Counted from the stretch's first letter, positions 1-8,201 are shown. The stretch is DNA of 64,000 nucleotides from Pseudomonadales bacterium (GCA_024234735.1 JACKNV010000006.1:62001-126000), one strand, 5' to 3'. Made by a program: numbers and translations. The notes: a model not told the origin generated them from the letters alone.

Positions 1-1581
1 CACCCCGCAGCAACGCTCGCCGTTGATATTCAGCTGGATGTAACAGATCGCCTCGGCATCGGCGCTGTGGCTCAGGGCGTGCTCGCTGTATTCCACCAGC
101 ACGATCTGTTTGCCGGTAAAGCGCTGCATCGCGTCCACGAAGGACGCCACCACGCCGGTGCCGCTGCCGGTCAACTTGTGGGTGGCCTTGCCGTCGGCCA
201 ACTCCGCCTGCAGCTTGTCGGCATTGTCTTCCCGATTCACCTGGTAATTCCCCAGGGACCAGCGGCCGGCGCTGCTGCAATAGGTCTGCTGGAACAGCTC
301 GTACAGCGCCTGCGGTTCGATCTCGGTTTCCTGCTGTTCCGCAAAGGCCTGCACCGCGGGGCTAAAATCGATCTGCAACCAGCGCGGCAACGCCAGGCCG
401 AAGTCGCGCTCCAGCACGTAGGCCACACCGCCCTTGCCGGACTGGCTGTTGATGCGGATGACCTCCTGGTAGGTGCGCCCGATATCCGCCGGGTCGATGG
501 GCAGATAAGCGACTTCCCAGGCCCGGCTGTCCTCGCGTCGCGCCAGGCACTTCTTGATCGCGTCCTGGTGGCTTCCGGAAAACGCGGTGAACACCAGTTC
601 GCCGGCATAGGGATGGCGCGGGTGTACCGGCAGGTTGGTGCACTCCTTGACGGTCTGGATGATCTCGTCCATCTGCGCCAGGTTGAGCCGCGGATCGACG
701 CCCTGGCTGTAAAGGTTCATGGCCATGGTCACGATGTCCATATTGCCGGTGCGTTCGCCGTTGCCCATGAGGGTGCCCTCGACCCGGTCGGCCCCGGCCA
801 GCACCCCCAGTTCCGCCGCGGCGACGGCACAGCCCCGGTCGTTGTGCGTGTGCAGGGAAATCAGCAGGCTGTCGCGGTTGGCCACATGGTCGCAAAACCA
901 CTCGATCTGGTCGGCGTACACATTGGGCGTGCTCATTTCCACCGTGGCCGGCAAATTGATGATCACCGGCCGCTCCGGAGTGGGCTGCCAAACCGCGGTA
1001 ACCGCGTCGCAGACTTCTACCGCGAAATCCAACTCGGTGCCGGTGAAGCTCTCCGGTGAATACTCGAATACCCACTGGGTTTCCGGCTGTCGCGCGGCGC
1101 AATCACGCACTAGGGTGGCGCCCTGTACCGCTATGTCGACGATGCCCTGGCGGTCCAGGCCGAATACCTGCTCGCGCTGCACCGTGGAGGTGGAATTGTA
1201 GACATGCACGATCGCCCGCCGCACCCCTTTGAGGGCCTGGAAGGTCTTTTCGATCAGGTCGGCCCGCGCCTGGGTCAACACCTGGATGGTCACATCGGCG
1301 GGAATCCGGTCGTTGTCGATCAGGTCGCGCACGAAGTCGTAATCGTGGCCTGAGGCCGAGGGAAAGCCCACCTCGATCTCCTTGAAGCCGATTTTCACCA
1401 GTTGATCCCACATGCGCGATTTCTGGCGCGTGGTCATGGGCTCGATCAGCGCCTGGTTGCCGTCCCGCAGGTCCACGCTGCACCATTGCGGGGCGCGCTC
1501 TATTACGCGGTCGGGCCAGCGCCGCGAGGCCATGGCGATGGGCTTGAACGCGGGATATTTGCGATGATCGAAACTGCTCAT
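1..1581 (-). CDS. leuA: 2-isopropylmalate synthase, long form (3' end cut by window edge)
   Basis: First committed step of leucine synthesis: condenses acetyl-CoA with 2-oxoisovalerate. The reverse strand reads open for 527 codons from the ATG at 1581 to the window edge. The N-terminal part has the catalytic DLRDGNQ motif and the HTHNDRG metal-binding motif, followed by the GNGERTGN and NSQSGKGG segments of the long LeuA type found in Pseudomonas. The C-terminal regulatory (leucine-binding) domain is present except for about 30 residues. It is divergent from an Lrp/AsnC-family gene across a 302-bp gap that contains a palindrome and a hairpin, so local control is plausible. The identification is firm; only the 3' end is unseen. 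Confidence 0.95.
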   Translation of the reverse strand, partial: MSSFDHRKYPAFKPIAMASRRWPDRVIERAPQWCSVDLRDGNQALIEPMTTRQKSRMWDQLVKIGFKEIEVGFPSASGHDYDFVRDLIDNDRIPADVTIQVLTQARADLIEKTFQALKGVRRAIVHVYNSTSTVQREQVFGLDRQGIVDIAVQGATLVRDCAARQPETQWVFEYSPESFTGTELDFAVEVCDAVTAVWQPTPERPVIINLPATVEMSTPNVYADQIEWFCDHVANRDSLLISLHTHNDRGCAVAAAELGVLAGADRVEGTLMGNGERTGNMDIVTMAMNLYSQGVDPRLNLAQMDEIIQTVKECTNLPVHPRHPYAGELVFTAFSGSHQDAIKKCLARREDSRAWEVAYLPIDPADIGRTYQEVIRINSQSGKGGVAYVLERDFGLALPRWLQIDFSPAVQAFAEQQETEIEPQALYELFQQTYCSSAGRWSLGNYQVNREDNADKLQAELADGKATHKLTGSGTGVVASFVDAMQRFTGKQIVLVEYSEHALSHSADAEAICYIQLNINGERCCGV

Positions 1582-1883
1582 GTCGTATCGTCCTGTCTAC
1601 CAGTTAAAGGTTGGCTGTTCACCCGCTCGGTTACCCGGCGCAGGCACCCTGGTGGGGTGCCCGGCAAGACGCCGACGGGACGGTAATCACGCCCGCGCCT
1701 GTGATCACAGGTGAATATTCAGCCAGAACGAAAGTATACGTCCTCGGCGGTAGTGAGAGATTGCAAATATCGCCCAGTAGCGCCTCTGATTTGCTACTTC
1801 ATGTTAATTATTCAATTTAAATTAGTGAATGACACTATTTTTTGTGAAATGATCGCCATTATTCCTGCCTGGAGGCCCTGCCC
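1582..1883. other. leuA / Lrp-family divergent intergenic region with palindrome and leader hairpin
   Basis: This 302-bp gap separates leuA (leftward) from an Lrp-family regulator (rightward). Seen directly: a perfect 14-bp palindrome CCTGTGATCACAGG at 1698-1711, a TATACT hexamer on the minus strand at 1733-1738 that could be a leuA -10 (no good -35 was found at 17 bp), and a GGCACCC/GGGTGCC hairpin at 1643-1661 that would lie in the leuA leader. The part near the regulator (about 1795-1860) is AT-rich. A role as operator and attenuator is inference. No T-tract follows the hairpin, so it is not a standard terminator. Confidence 0.5.
1698..1711. promoter_or_regulatory. Perfect 14-bp palindrome, candidate operator
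   Basis: CCTGTGATCACAGG is a perfect inverted repeat with no spacer. It sits just downstream of a possible leuA -10 and between two divergent genes. The half sites TGTGA/TCACA resemble CRP half sites but lack the 6-bp spacer CRP needs, so CRP is unlikely. It also does not resemble the looser AT-rich Lrp consensus. Which protein binds, if any, is unknown. Confidence 0.4.
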
Positions 1884-2363
1884 GTGAAGCTGGATCGCAT
1901 CGACCGCAAGATTCTCGCCGCCATGCAACGCAATGGCCGCATCAGCAACCTGGAGCTGGCCGAACTGGTCGGCCTGTCGCCGACGCCCTGTTCCCGCCGG
2001 GTGAAACGGTTGGAGGAGTCGGGCCTGATCAGCGCTCACGTGACCCTGCTGGACCAGTCCATGCTCGGCCTCAAGCTCACCGCCTATATCGGGATCTCCA
2101 TGGACCGCCATACTCCCGATCGCTTCGAGTCCTTCGAGGCGCGAGTGCGGGAGTTCCCCGAGGTGATGGAGTGCTCGGTGGTCACCGGCCAGTCCGCGGA
2201 CTACCTGCTCAAGGCCGTGGTCCCGGACATGGCCTATTACGAACGCTTCCTGCTGGGCAAGCTGACTCGCATCGAGGGGGTTACCGGAGTGCATTCCAGT
2301 TTCGAGTTGCGCCGGGTAGTGCAGCGAACTGAACTGCCGCTGGATCACATCGCCAACCCCTGA
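1884..2363 (+). CDS. Lrp/AsnC family transcriptional regulator
   Basis: A 159-residue protein with the Lrp architecture: an N-terminal winged HTH (LDRIDRKILAAMQRNGRIS, then the recognition segment around SPTPCSRRVKRLEESG) and a C-terminal RAM/AsnC ligand-binding domain (about residues 65-150). The start is GTG at 1884, eight bases after GGAGG at 1871-1875. The family senses amino acids and forms octamers that wrap DNA. Its divergent position next to leuA suggests control of branched-chain amino acid synthesis or of itself, but the same gap could simply separate unrelated genes. Not called lrp itself, because several paralogues usually coexist. Confidence 0.9.
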   Translation: MKLDRIDRKILAAMQRNGRISNLELAELVGLSPTPCSRRVKRLEESGLISAHVTLLDQSMLGLKLTAYIGISMDRHTPDRFESFEARVREFPEVMECSVVTGQSADYLLKAVVPDMAYYERFLLGKLTRIEGVTGVHSSFELRRVVQRTELPLDHIANP

Positions 2364-2418
2364 TATTCCGGTCTATTTCGAGGTTTAATACCAAAGAACA
2401 ACTGACGGTGGCAGAGCT

Positions 2419-3198
2419 ATGATCGACGCGGCGGGAAAAGTGGCAATCGTAACCGGCGGGGCCAGCGGCATGGGACGGATCATCGCCCTCCGCCTCGCGG
2501 CGCGGGGGGCCAGGGTGGCAATTTTCGACGTCAACGACGACGCCCTGGCCACCACCGCGCGGGAATCCGACAACATCACCGCCGTGCACTGCGATATATC
2601 CGACCGCGGCGAGGTAGACACCCGCGTGGAGGAAGTGGCGGCCTCGCTGGGCCCGGTGGAACTGCTGGTGCACGCCGCGGCCCTCATGCCCAGCCACAAG
2701 CTGGCAGAACATACCCACGAGGGCATGGAACGGCTGTTTCGCATCAACTATTTCGGCACCACCTACATGGTACGGGCGGTATTGCCGGGCATGCTGGAAC
2801 GCGGCGCCGGGCGGATCATCGCCTTCGGCTCCATCGCCGGCATTGCCCTGGTACCCAAGATGGGCGCGTACTGTGCCACCAAGGCGGCCGTCAACGCCTA
2901 CATGGAGGTGCTGCAGAATGAGATTCGCGCCAGCGGCGTGCGCGCCCACCTGGTTTGCCCGCCGGCGGTCAACACCAGCCTGATCGACCAGAGCCTGGCG
3001 ACCGACAGCCCGGGGAGCATCGTCAACGCCCACCAGAGCGGACGCCTGGCCGACCCGGAAAAGATCGTGGACGCGATAGAGAAAGGCGTGGCCCGTGATC
3101 GCGACATCATCTACCCGGGGGAGGCCCGCCTGCTGTACCTGTGGCGGGCACTGTTCCCGCGCCTGTGGTGGAAAACAGTGATGACTTTCGAGAAGTGA
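2419..3198 (+). CDS. Short-chain dehydrogenase/reductase (SDR)
   Basis: A 259-residue classical SDR. The NAD(P)-binding TGGASGMG motif is at about residues 12-19 and the catalytic YCATK at about residues 153-157, with a Ser about 14 residues upstream. Asp in the IFDVND segment after beta-2 favours NAD(H) over NADPH. The C-terminal tail (around LLYLWRALFPRLWWK) is hydrophobic and aromatic, which may give membrane association as in lipid-active SDRs. Substrate unknown. It follows the Lrp-family gene by 55 bases and is followed by an exporter gene; no operon logic is evident. Confidence 0.85.
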   Translation: MIDAAGKVAIVTGGASGMGRIIALRLAARGARVAIFDVNDDALATTARESDNITAVHCDISDRGEVDTRVEEVAASLGPVELLVHAAALMPSHKLAEHTHEGMERLFRINYFGTTYMVRAVLPGMLERGAGRIIAFGSIAGIALVPKMGAYCATKAAVNAYMEVLQNEIRASGVRAHLVCPPAVNTSLIDQSLATDSPGSIVNAHQSGRLADPEKIVDAIEKGVARDRDIIYPGEARLLYLWRALFPRLWWKTVMTFEK

Positions 3199-3261
3199 CA
3201 CCACCGCGAATGCCCCGATGGCTTTGCATTCAAGCGGGCCAGGGGGTAGCATCGCCGCCCC

Positions 3262-4464
3262 ATGGGCCACCGACAGTTACCGCACGACTCCCCCTGGCTG
3301 CTGGCACTGCTGGCGGCCCTGGTGGCGCTCGGCCCCCTCAGTGTCGATATGTACCTGCCCGCCATGCCCATCATGATGCGCGCATTCGACACCGATATCA
3401 GCCACATGCATCTGACCCTCAGCAGCTACCTTGCGGGGTTTGCCCTGTTTCACCTGGCCTGCGGCCCCCTGGCGGATCGCTTCGGCCGCAAGCCGGTGCT
3501 GATCAGCGGAACCCTGCTGTTCGTGGCGGCCTGCATCGGTTGCAGCCTGGCGAACACGGTGGAGCAGATGCTGGCGTTCCGTTTCCTCCAGGGTGTAGGC
3601 GCCTGTGTCGGTCCCACCCTGGCCCGCGCCGTCGCCCGGGACGTGTTCGGCCCCACCGACGCGGCCCGCGCCCTGTCCCTGATTGCCATGCTGATGGCCC
3701 TGGCGCCAGCGGTCGCCCCCACCCTGGGAGGCGCGCTCCTGCTGGTACTCCCCTGGGAGAGCGTCTTTATCTTCCTGGCCGCCTATGGCGCTGTCATGAT
3801 CGCGCTGATCCGTGTGTTCCTGGCGGAATCCCTGCCCCAGGCGCAGAGCCTGCACCCGCTGACTATCGCCCGCAACTACGGCGAGCTGCTGGTCGACCCG
3901 TTCTTCCTCACAGTCACCGTGAGCAGCGGCCTGGTCTATGCGGGGCTGATGGTATACCTGGCCTCCTCGAGCTTCGTATACATCGAAATGCTGGGCGTGC
4001 CGGTGGAGTACTTCGGGCTGGTCTTCCTCAGCTCGGTGGTCGGCTACATGGGCGGCAGTGCGTTCAGTGCGCGCCTGTCGAAACGCCGGGACTCCGAACA
4101 GATCATGCGCCTGGGAGTAATGCTGGGCATGGCCGCGTGCTGCCTGCTATGGGTCAGTGCGACGTTGTGGCCGGCCAGCGTGCTGGCACTGGTACTGCCC
4201 ATGTCGCTGTACTCGATCGCCATGGGACTGGTGCTGCCCCATGCCATGGCCATCGCCCTGCGCCCGTTCCCGCATATAGCCGGCACCGCTTCCTCCCTGC
4301 TCGGGTTTATCCAGATGTCCCTGTCCGCCGCGGCCAGCGCCCTGATTGGCGGCTTTCTCAGCGACTCACCGCTGCCCATGATCCACCTGCTGCTGGGGAT
4401 TTCCCTGGTCGCCCTGCTGCTGGGCCTGCGGGTCCATCGCCTTTACCTGCGTGCCGGACCCTGA
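3262..4464 (+). CDS. Bcr/CflA-family MFS drug exporter
   Basis: A 400-residue, 12-helix major facilitator of the DHA1 type. Diagnostic are the first-helix motif around LGPLSVDMYLPAMP, the loop 2-3 motif A (GPLADRFGRKPVL) and the helix 5 motif C region (APAVAPTLGG), all typical of Bcr/CflA proton-driven exporters. The family exports bicyclomycin, sulfonamides, chloramphenicol or cysteine. The neighbour downstream is a cysteine-synthase-like gene, so cysteine export (reported for E. coli Bcr) is a possible link, but this is inference from adjacency only. Confidence 0.88.
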   Translation: MGHRQLPHDSPWLLALLAALVALGPLSVDMYLPAMPIMMRAFDTDISHMHLTLSSYLAGFALFHLACGPLADRFGRKPVLISGTLLFVAACIGCSLANTVEQMLAFRFLQGVGACVGPTLARAVARDVFGPTDAARALSLIAMLMALAPAVAPTLGGALLLVLPWESVFIFLAAYGAVMIALIRVFLAESLPQAQSLHPLTIARNYGELLVDPFFLTVTVSSGLVYAGLMVYLASSSFVYIEMLGVPVEYFGLVFLSSVVGYMGGSAFSARLSKRRDSEQIMRLGVMLGMAACCLLWVSATLWPASVLALVLPMSLYSIAMGLVLPHAMAIALRPFPHIAGTASSLLGFIQMSLSAAASALIGGFLSDSPLPMIHLLLGISLVALLLGLRVHRLYLRAGP

Positions 4465-4521
4465 CCCGGGGCACGGGGCTGTGGCATACTCGTGCCCCGG
4501 AAATCAAGCGGAGAACACATC

Positions 4522-5529
4522 GTGCGTACGGCCTCTGACGTCACCCAGCTGATCGGCAACACGCCGCTGCTGCACCTGAAGCAGGTCTCCGAGCAAACCG
4601 GCTGTACCATTCTGGGCAAGGCCGAGTTTCTCAACCCCGGGGGCTCGGTCAAGGACCGCACTGCCCTGGGCATCATTCGCGCGGCGGAGGCCGCGGGTGA
4701 ACTGCGCCCGGGGGGGCGCATCGTCGAGGGTACCGCCGGCAACACCGGTATCGGCCTGACCCTGCTCGCCAACGCCCTGGGATACCGCAGTACCGTGGTC
4801 ATGCCCATCACCCAGAGCAAGGAGAAAATCGATTCCCTGGAGCTGCTGGGCGCGGACCTGCACCTGGTCGGCGCCACGTCCTACAGCGATCCCAACCACT
4901 ACATCCATGCCGCCCAGCGGCTGGCGGAAAAATTGGCCGGGAAGGAGGAACACGGGGCGATCTGGGCGCGCCAGTTCGACAACCTGGCGAACATGGACAT
5001 CCACTACCGCACCACCGGTGCGGAGATATGGCAGCAGACCGAAGGCCAGGTAGACGGTTTTATTTGCGCCGTGGGTACCGGCGGCACCCTGGCGGGCGTG
5101 TCGACCGCATTGAAGGAGCGCAATCCCGGCATCGCCATTGGTCTGGCCGACCCCGCCGGCGCCTCACTGCACGACTACTTCAGCGGCGGCGAGCTGAAGC
5201 CCAGCCCGGGCACCTCCATTATCGAGGGCATCGGCATCAATCACGTTACCGACAATGTGGCCAGGGCCAGGGTCGATGTGTCCTACAGCATCGAGGACCG
5301 GGAGGCGCTGCCCTATATCTTCGACCTGCTGCTGCACGAGGGCCTGTGCCTGGGGGGCTCGTCGGCGATCAATATCGCCGGAGCGGTGCGGCTGGCCCGC
5401 CACCTGGGGCCCGGGCATACAATCGTCACCATACTTTGCGACTACGGCAACCGCTACCAGAGCAAGCTGTTCAACCCGGTGTTCCTGGAAAACAAGGGCC
5501 TGCCCGTCCCCGGCTGGCTGGTGATCTGA
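4522..5529 (+). CDS. PLP-dependent cysteine synthase family protein
   Basis: A 335-residue fold-type II PLP enzyme related to O-acetylserine sulfhydrylase. NPGGSVKDR places the PLP Lys at residue 44; EGTAGNTG is the substrate-binding loop and GTGGTLAG the phosphate-binding loop. The insertion-rich middle and the C-terminal GNRYQSKLFNP segment set it apart from standard CysK and CysM and match a separate cysteine-synthase-like subfamily. The GTG at 4522 is preferred to an ATG at 4492 because GGAG lies eight bases upstream and the protein then begins, as is usual, close to the IGNTPL motif. Cysteine formation is likely but the sulfur donor is not determined. Confidence 0.85.
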   Translation: MRTASDVTQLIGNTPLLHLKQVSEQTGCTILGKAEFLNPGGSVKDRTALGIIRAAEAAGELRPGGRIVEGTAGNTGIGLTLLANALGYRSTVVMPITQSKEKIDSLELLGADLHLVGATSYSDPNHYIHAAQRLAEKLAGKEEHGAIWARQFDNLANMDIHYRTTGAEIWQQTEGQVDGFICAVGTGGTLAGVSTALKERNPGIAIGLADPAGASLHDYFSGGELKPSPGTSIIEGIGINHVTDNVARARVDVSYSIEDREALPYIFDLLLHEGLCLGGSSAINIAGAVRLARHLGPGHTIVTILCDYGNRYQSKLFNPVFLENKGLPVPGWLVI

Positions 5530-5550
5530 ACCCGGGCTGACGCAATCGCG

Positions 5551-6204
5551 CTACGGCTGCTGGCCGGAGCCGGCTGCACGTTCTTTCTCGATGAGAAAAT
5601 CGACCACTTCCAGCATACCCGCCTGGCTGCCCGCCTTGCGGGCGGTAATCAAATATTTGCCGTTGACCATCATCGAAGGCGTACCGCTGATTTTTGCCGT
5701 GCGCGCCCGGGCATCGGCCTGCTTCACCTGGCTGCTTACCCCAAAGGAGTCGAATGCCCTGGAGAAGGCCTCCGCCTCGACACCATTGGCGACAAACAGG
5801 GCCTGAATTTCATCCTTGGAGGCCAGGCGTTTGCCGTCGACGTTCATCGCCTGGAACAGGACCTTGTTCATGGTGTCCAGCACGCCCAGTGCCTGGGCCG
5901 TGTAATAGGCCCGGGCATGCAGTTCCATCGGTGGGCTCCACATCGCCGGGGAGCCGTGGAACTCCACGTCTTCAGCAAGATTCTTCTCCCAGGCTTCTAT
6001 CAGGGGCTCGAAGGTGTAACAGTGACCACAGCCATACCAGAAGAACTCCACAACCTCGACCTTGTCCGGGTTGCCGGTCCGCAGGGCCGGGCTGATCAGG
6101 TCGTAATTCTCGCCCTCCTTGAAGGTATCCTGACCGGCCTGGGCCATGGCCATGAGCGGGGCGAAGACGAGCACGGTAAGGGTCAGCAGTAGCTTGTTGC
6201 GCAT
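5551..6204 (-). CDS. dsbA: Periplasmic thiol:disulfide oxidoreductase DsbA
   Basis: Introduces disulfide bonds into exported proteins. The 217-residue precursor has a Sec signal peptide ending near AMAQA, the active site CGHC at residues 59-62 preceded by FFWYG, and the cis-proline loop SGTPSM. The start ATG at 6204 has GGAGAG just upstream. It lies 117 bases beyond the cytochrome c4 gene on the same strand with a strong terminator between them, so it is probably transcribed on its own. The grouping dsbA-cc4-engB-polA is also found in Pseudomonas. Confidence 0.95.
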   Translation of the reverse strand: MRNKLLLTLTVLVFAPLMAMAQAGQDTFKEGENYDLISPALRTGNPDKVEVVEFFWYGCGHCYTFEPLIEAWEKNLAEDVEFHGSPAMWSPPMELHARAYYTAQALGVLDTMNKVLFQAMNVDGKRLASKDEIQALFVANGVEAEAFSRAFDSFGVSSQVKQADARARTAKISGTPSMMVNGKYLITARKAGSQAGMLEVVDFLIEKERAAGSGQQP

Positions 6205-6270
6205 GTTTCTCTCCAGAAAGCGGTAGTACCTGATGGGACAACAGAAGCAGCTGTGCGTTCAGCGGCAGAC

Positions 6271-6294
6271 AAAAAAGGTGGCCCGTGGGCCACC
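6271..6294 (-). terminator. Rho-independent terminator after cytochrome c4 gene
   Basis: On the minus strand a GGTGGCCC/GGGCCACC stem (6277-6294) is followed by six T residues (complement of 6271-6276). It lies 28 bases beyond the c4 stop codon and before dsbA. Confidence 0.9.
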
Positions 6295-6321
6295 TCTACC
6301 GGCACTACTGGCGATGGCTCG

Positions 6322-6957
6322 CTAGTAAAGACCGGAGGCGTAACTCGCAACGGCCTCGATTTCCTTGTCGCTCAGGCCAAAAGCGGTGATCCGCATGATA
6401 CGGGTATCTCCATCATTGATGCGCCCGGTTTCATCCTCATAGCCCTTGCGGTAGGCAACCAGCTGGGCGGCGATGTATTCCGCATGCTGGCCAGCCAGGG
6501 CCGGGAACCCGGCCGGGGCATTGCCAGCGCCGGTGGGCGAATGGCACGCCGTACAAGCCGCGACCTTGCGCTCCGGAATACCGCCGCGGTAGACCGCCTC
6601 GCCCAGCGCCAGCAACTCGGGGTCGGTCTGGCCGCCGGTGCGGGACTGGCCGGCGAAAAACACCGCTATGTCCGCCAGGTCCTGGTTGGATTTACCGTCA
6701 AGCTGTCCCGCCATGGTGGGCACCTGGCGAGCCCCGTCGCGAATATCGACCAGCTGCTTGTACAGGTATTTCGACCCCTGCCCGGCCAACTTCGGGAACG
6801 TCGGCACGGCACTGTTGCCGTCGGCGCCATGACAGGCGGCGCAGGCCGCGGTCTGCGCTTCACCCGCCACGGGGTCCCCGGCAGGCATGACTTCTGCGGA
6901 ATAGGCGGACTGGGCACAGCCCAGGGCGAGGCTGAACAGGATAGCGGCTCTTTTCAT
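6322..6957 (-). CDS. Diheme cytochrome c4
   Basis: A periplasmic electron carrier between the bc1 complex and terminal oxidases. The 211-residue precursor has a signal peptide (FSLALGCAQSAYSAE) and two tandem cytochrome c domains, each with a CxxCH heme site: CAACH in the first and CTACH in the second. Length and domain duplication fit c4. It follows the cytochrome c5 gene on the same strand by 36 bases, so the two are probably co-transcribed, and it ends in a terminator. It may feed the aa3 oxidase encoded at 14-19 kb. Confidence 0.93.
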   Translation of the reverse strand: MKRAAILFSLALGCAQSAYSAEVMPAGDPVAGEAQTAACAACHGADGNSAVPTFPKLAGQGSKYLYKQLVDIRDGARQVPTMAGQLDGKSNQDLADIAVFFAGQSRTGGQTDPELLALGEAVYRGGIPERKVAACTACHSPTGAGNAPAGFPALAGQHAEYIAAQLVAYRKGYEDETGRINDGDTRIMRITAFGLSDKEIEAVASYASGLY

Positions 6958-6993
6958 GGTAATTCCAGATAAAACGGTGGTGTGACGCCCGGC

Positions 6994-7287
6994 TTACTCC
7001 GCGGGCGTGGACATGTACTCGATCAGCGCAGTGTAATCGGCATCGCTGCAGTCAAAACACATGCCCTTGGGCGGCATGGCGTTGAGGCCGGTGTTCACGG
7101 ACACCAGCAGGACATCCATGCCCTTGGCCAGGCGCGGCTCCCAGGCAGCTGCGTCGCCGACCTTGGGGGCACCGGCCGCTCCAGTGGCGTGACAGACCTT
7201 GCAGCTTTTGTCGTACTTGGCCATATCGGGCTGGGCCAAAGCACTGGTGGCGAACATCGCCATGCCGAGAACGAGCAACTTTTTCAT
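6994..7287 (-). CDS. Cytochrome c5
   Basis: A small monoheme cytochrome c, 97 residues with a signal peptide (cleavage near ALAQ). The heme site is CKVCH; the second cysteine pair CFDCSD near the C-terminus, which forms a disulfide in c5, is also present. It is first in a two-gene unit with cytochrome c4. The 110-bp gap upstream is shared with divergent engB and holds a reasonable sigma-70 promoter. Confidence 0.93.
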   Translation of the reverse strand: MKKLLVLGMAMFATSALAQPDMAKYDKSCKVCHATGAAGAPKVGDAAAWEPRLAKGMDVLLVSVNTGLNAMPPKGMCFDCSDADYTALIEYMSTPAE

Positions 7288-7354
7288 GTGGAAACCTCAT
7301 ATTACCGTAGGGTTCACCCGGCAAGCAGATGCAACGGGGCAAAACAACTGTGGC

Positions 7355-7383
7355 ATTATATACGAGATGCCATCACCGCAAAA
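7355..7383 (-). promoter_or_regulatory. Candidate sigma-70 promoter for cytochrome c5/c4 unit
   Basis: Minus-strand TTTTGC (7378-7383), a 17-bp spacer and a perfect TATAAT (7355-7360), about 70 bases before the c5 start. The -35 is poor, the -10 perfect. Confidence 0.55.
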
Positions 7384-7397
7384 GGCAATAGCCAGCA

Positions 7398-8051
7398 ATG
7401 TCCTCCCTTGAACCCGGGGCCGCGCCCGCCGCGCCCAATTACCGCCGGGCCGCCTACCTCACCAGCGCCGCCAGGCTCTCCCAGTGTCCACCCGACGAGG
7501 GCTGGGAAGTGGCCTTCGCGGGGCGCTCCAACGCGGGTAAATCGAGCGCCATCAACAGCCTGACCGGCAACAGCAAACTGGCGAAGACCTCGCGCACCCC
7601 CGGCCGCACCCAGCTTATTAATTTCTTCCAGCTCGATGAGCACCAGCGCCTGGTAGACCTGCCCGGCTACGGGTTTGCCAAGGTGCCCCTGGCAGTCAAG
7701 CGCGAGTGGACCCGGCAGCTCGAAGGCTATCTGCAGAAGCGGCAGTGCCTGCGCGGCCTGGTCCTGCTGATGGACGCGCGCCACCCGCTGCAGGCCTTCG
7801 ACCAGCAGATGCTGGAATGGGCGCTCGCAGCGTCCATGCCAGTCCATATCCTGCTCACCAAGGCTGACAAACTGAGCAAAGGACCGGCCAGTGCCACCCT
7901 GCTGAAGGTCAGGGCCCGGCTGGAGCCCCATCGCGACCTGGTCAGCGTGCAACTGTTTTCCGCCGTGAAACACACCGGTCACGAGCAGTTGCTGGAAGTG
8001 CTCGACGCCTGGCTGACGGATGCCAGTGTCTACGCTGAAGACGAGGCATAA
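7398..8051 (+). CDS. engB: Ribosome biogenesis GTPase EngB (YihA/YsxC)
   Basis: An essential GTPase acting in 50S subunit assembly. The 217-residue protein shows G1 GRSNAGKSS at about residues 42-50, the G3 region VDLPGYGFAKV, G4 TKADK, and a conserved Thr-rich switch (TSRTPGRTQLINFF). It reads toward polA; its stop codon overlaps the U-tract of the terminator of the opposite-strand small RNA. The arrangement polA, small RNA, engB is the same as in Escherichia and Pseudomonas. Confidence 0.96.
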   Translation: MSSLEPGAAPAAPNYRRAAYLTSAARLSQCPPDEGWEVAFAGRSNAGKSSAINSLTGNSKLAKTSRTPGRTQLINFFQLDEHQRLVDLPGYGFAKVPLAVKREWTRQLEGYLQKRQCLRGLVLLMDARHPLQAFDQQMLEWALAASMPVHILLTKADKLSKGPASATLLKVRARLEPHRDLVSVQLFSAVKHTGHEQLLEVLDAWLTDASVYAEDEA

Positions 8052-8084
8052 AAAAACCGGCTACCGATAGGGGGCGGCAGCCGG
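8050..8084 (-). terminator. Rho-independent terminator of the small RNA (and of polA read-through)
   Basis: A 10-bp stem (8057-8066 with 8075-8084, one G-U pair on the RNA strand), an 8-nt loop CCCCCUAU and seven U residues. It is functional only for minus-strand transcription; the forward strand lacks a T-tract. Confidence 0.9.
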
Positions 8085-8169
8085 CACAGGTAAAGTCTCT
8101 GGGGATTAGAGACTTGCTCGGGGTGGCAGGTAAAAACCGCCACCCAAGGGGGATGTAGCACTCGCTACA
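8050..8169 (-). ncRNA. ErsA/Spot 42-position small RNA, predicted
   Basis: No ORF covers the 201-bp gap between convergent engB and polA, but the minus strand reads as a compact structured RNA of about 120 nt. In order it has a TGTAGC/GCTACA hairpin (8154-8169), a GGGTGGC/GCCACCC hairpin (8121-8145), an AAGTCTCT/AGAGACTT hairpin (8093-8115) and a 10-bp terminator stem with seven U (8050-8084). The linker after hairpin 1, the loop of hairpin 3 and the terminator loop are all C-rich. Upstream is a sigma-E type promoter. Known context: P. aeruginosa ErsA lies between polA and engB and depends on sigma-22; E. coli Spot 42 lies at the same locus. Homology is inferred from position, promoter and size, not from sequence alignment. 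Confidence 0.75.
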
Positions 8170-8174
8170 CCCAT

Positions 8175-8201
8175 TCAGACCAGGCGCCCTGGCGAAAGTT
8201 C
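8175..8201 (-). promoter_or_regulatory. Sigma-E/AlgU-type promoter of the polA-engB small RNA
   Basis: Minus strand GAACTT (8196-8201), a spacer of exactly 16 bp, then TCTGA (8175-8179). This matches the extracytoplasmic stress sigma consensus (GAACTT-N16/17-TCTGA for AlgU/sigma-22). It would start transcription near 8168-8170, at the foot of the first hairpin of the predicted RNA. Confidence 0.75.

Noticed and set aside
1624..1703. A small GTG-started leader peptide before leuA (about 25 codons)
   Set aside because: It has no run of Leu codons and no ribosome site, so it does not resemble a leucine attenuator peptide.
1698..1711. TGTGATCACA as a CRP site
   Set aside because: CRP requires a 6-bp spacer between TGTGA and TCACA; here the half sites abut.
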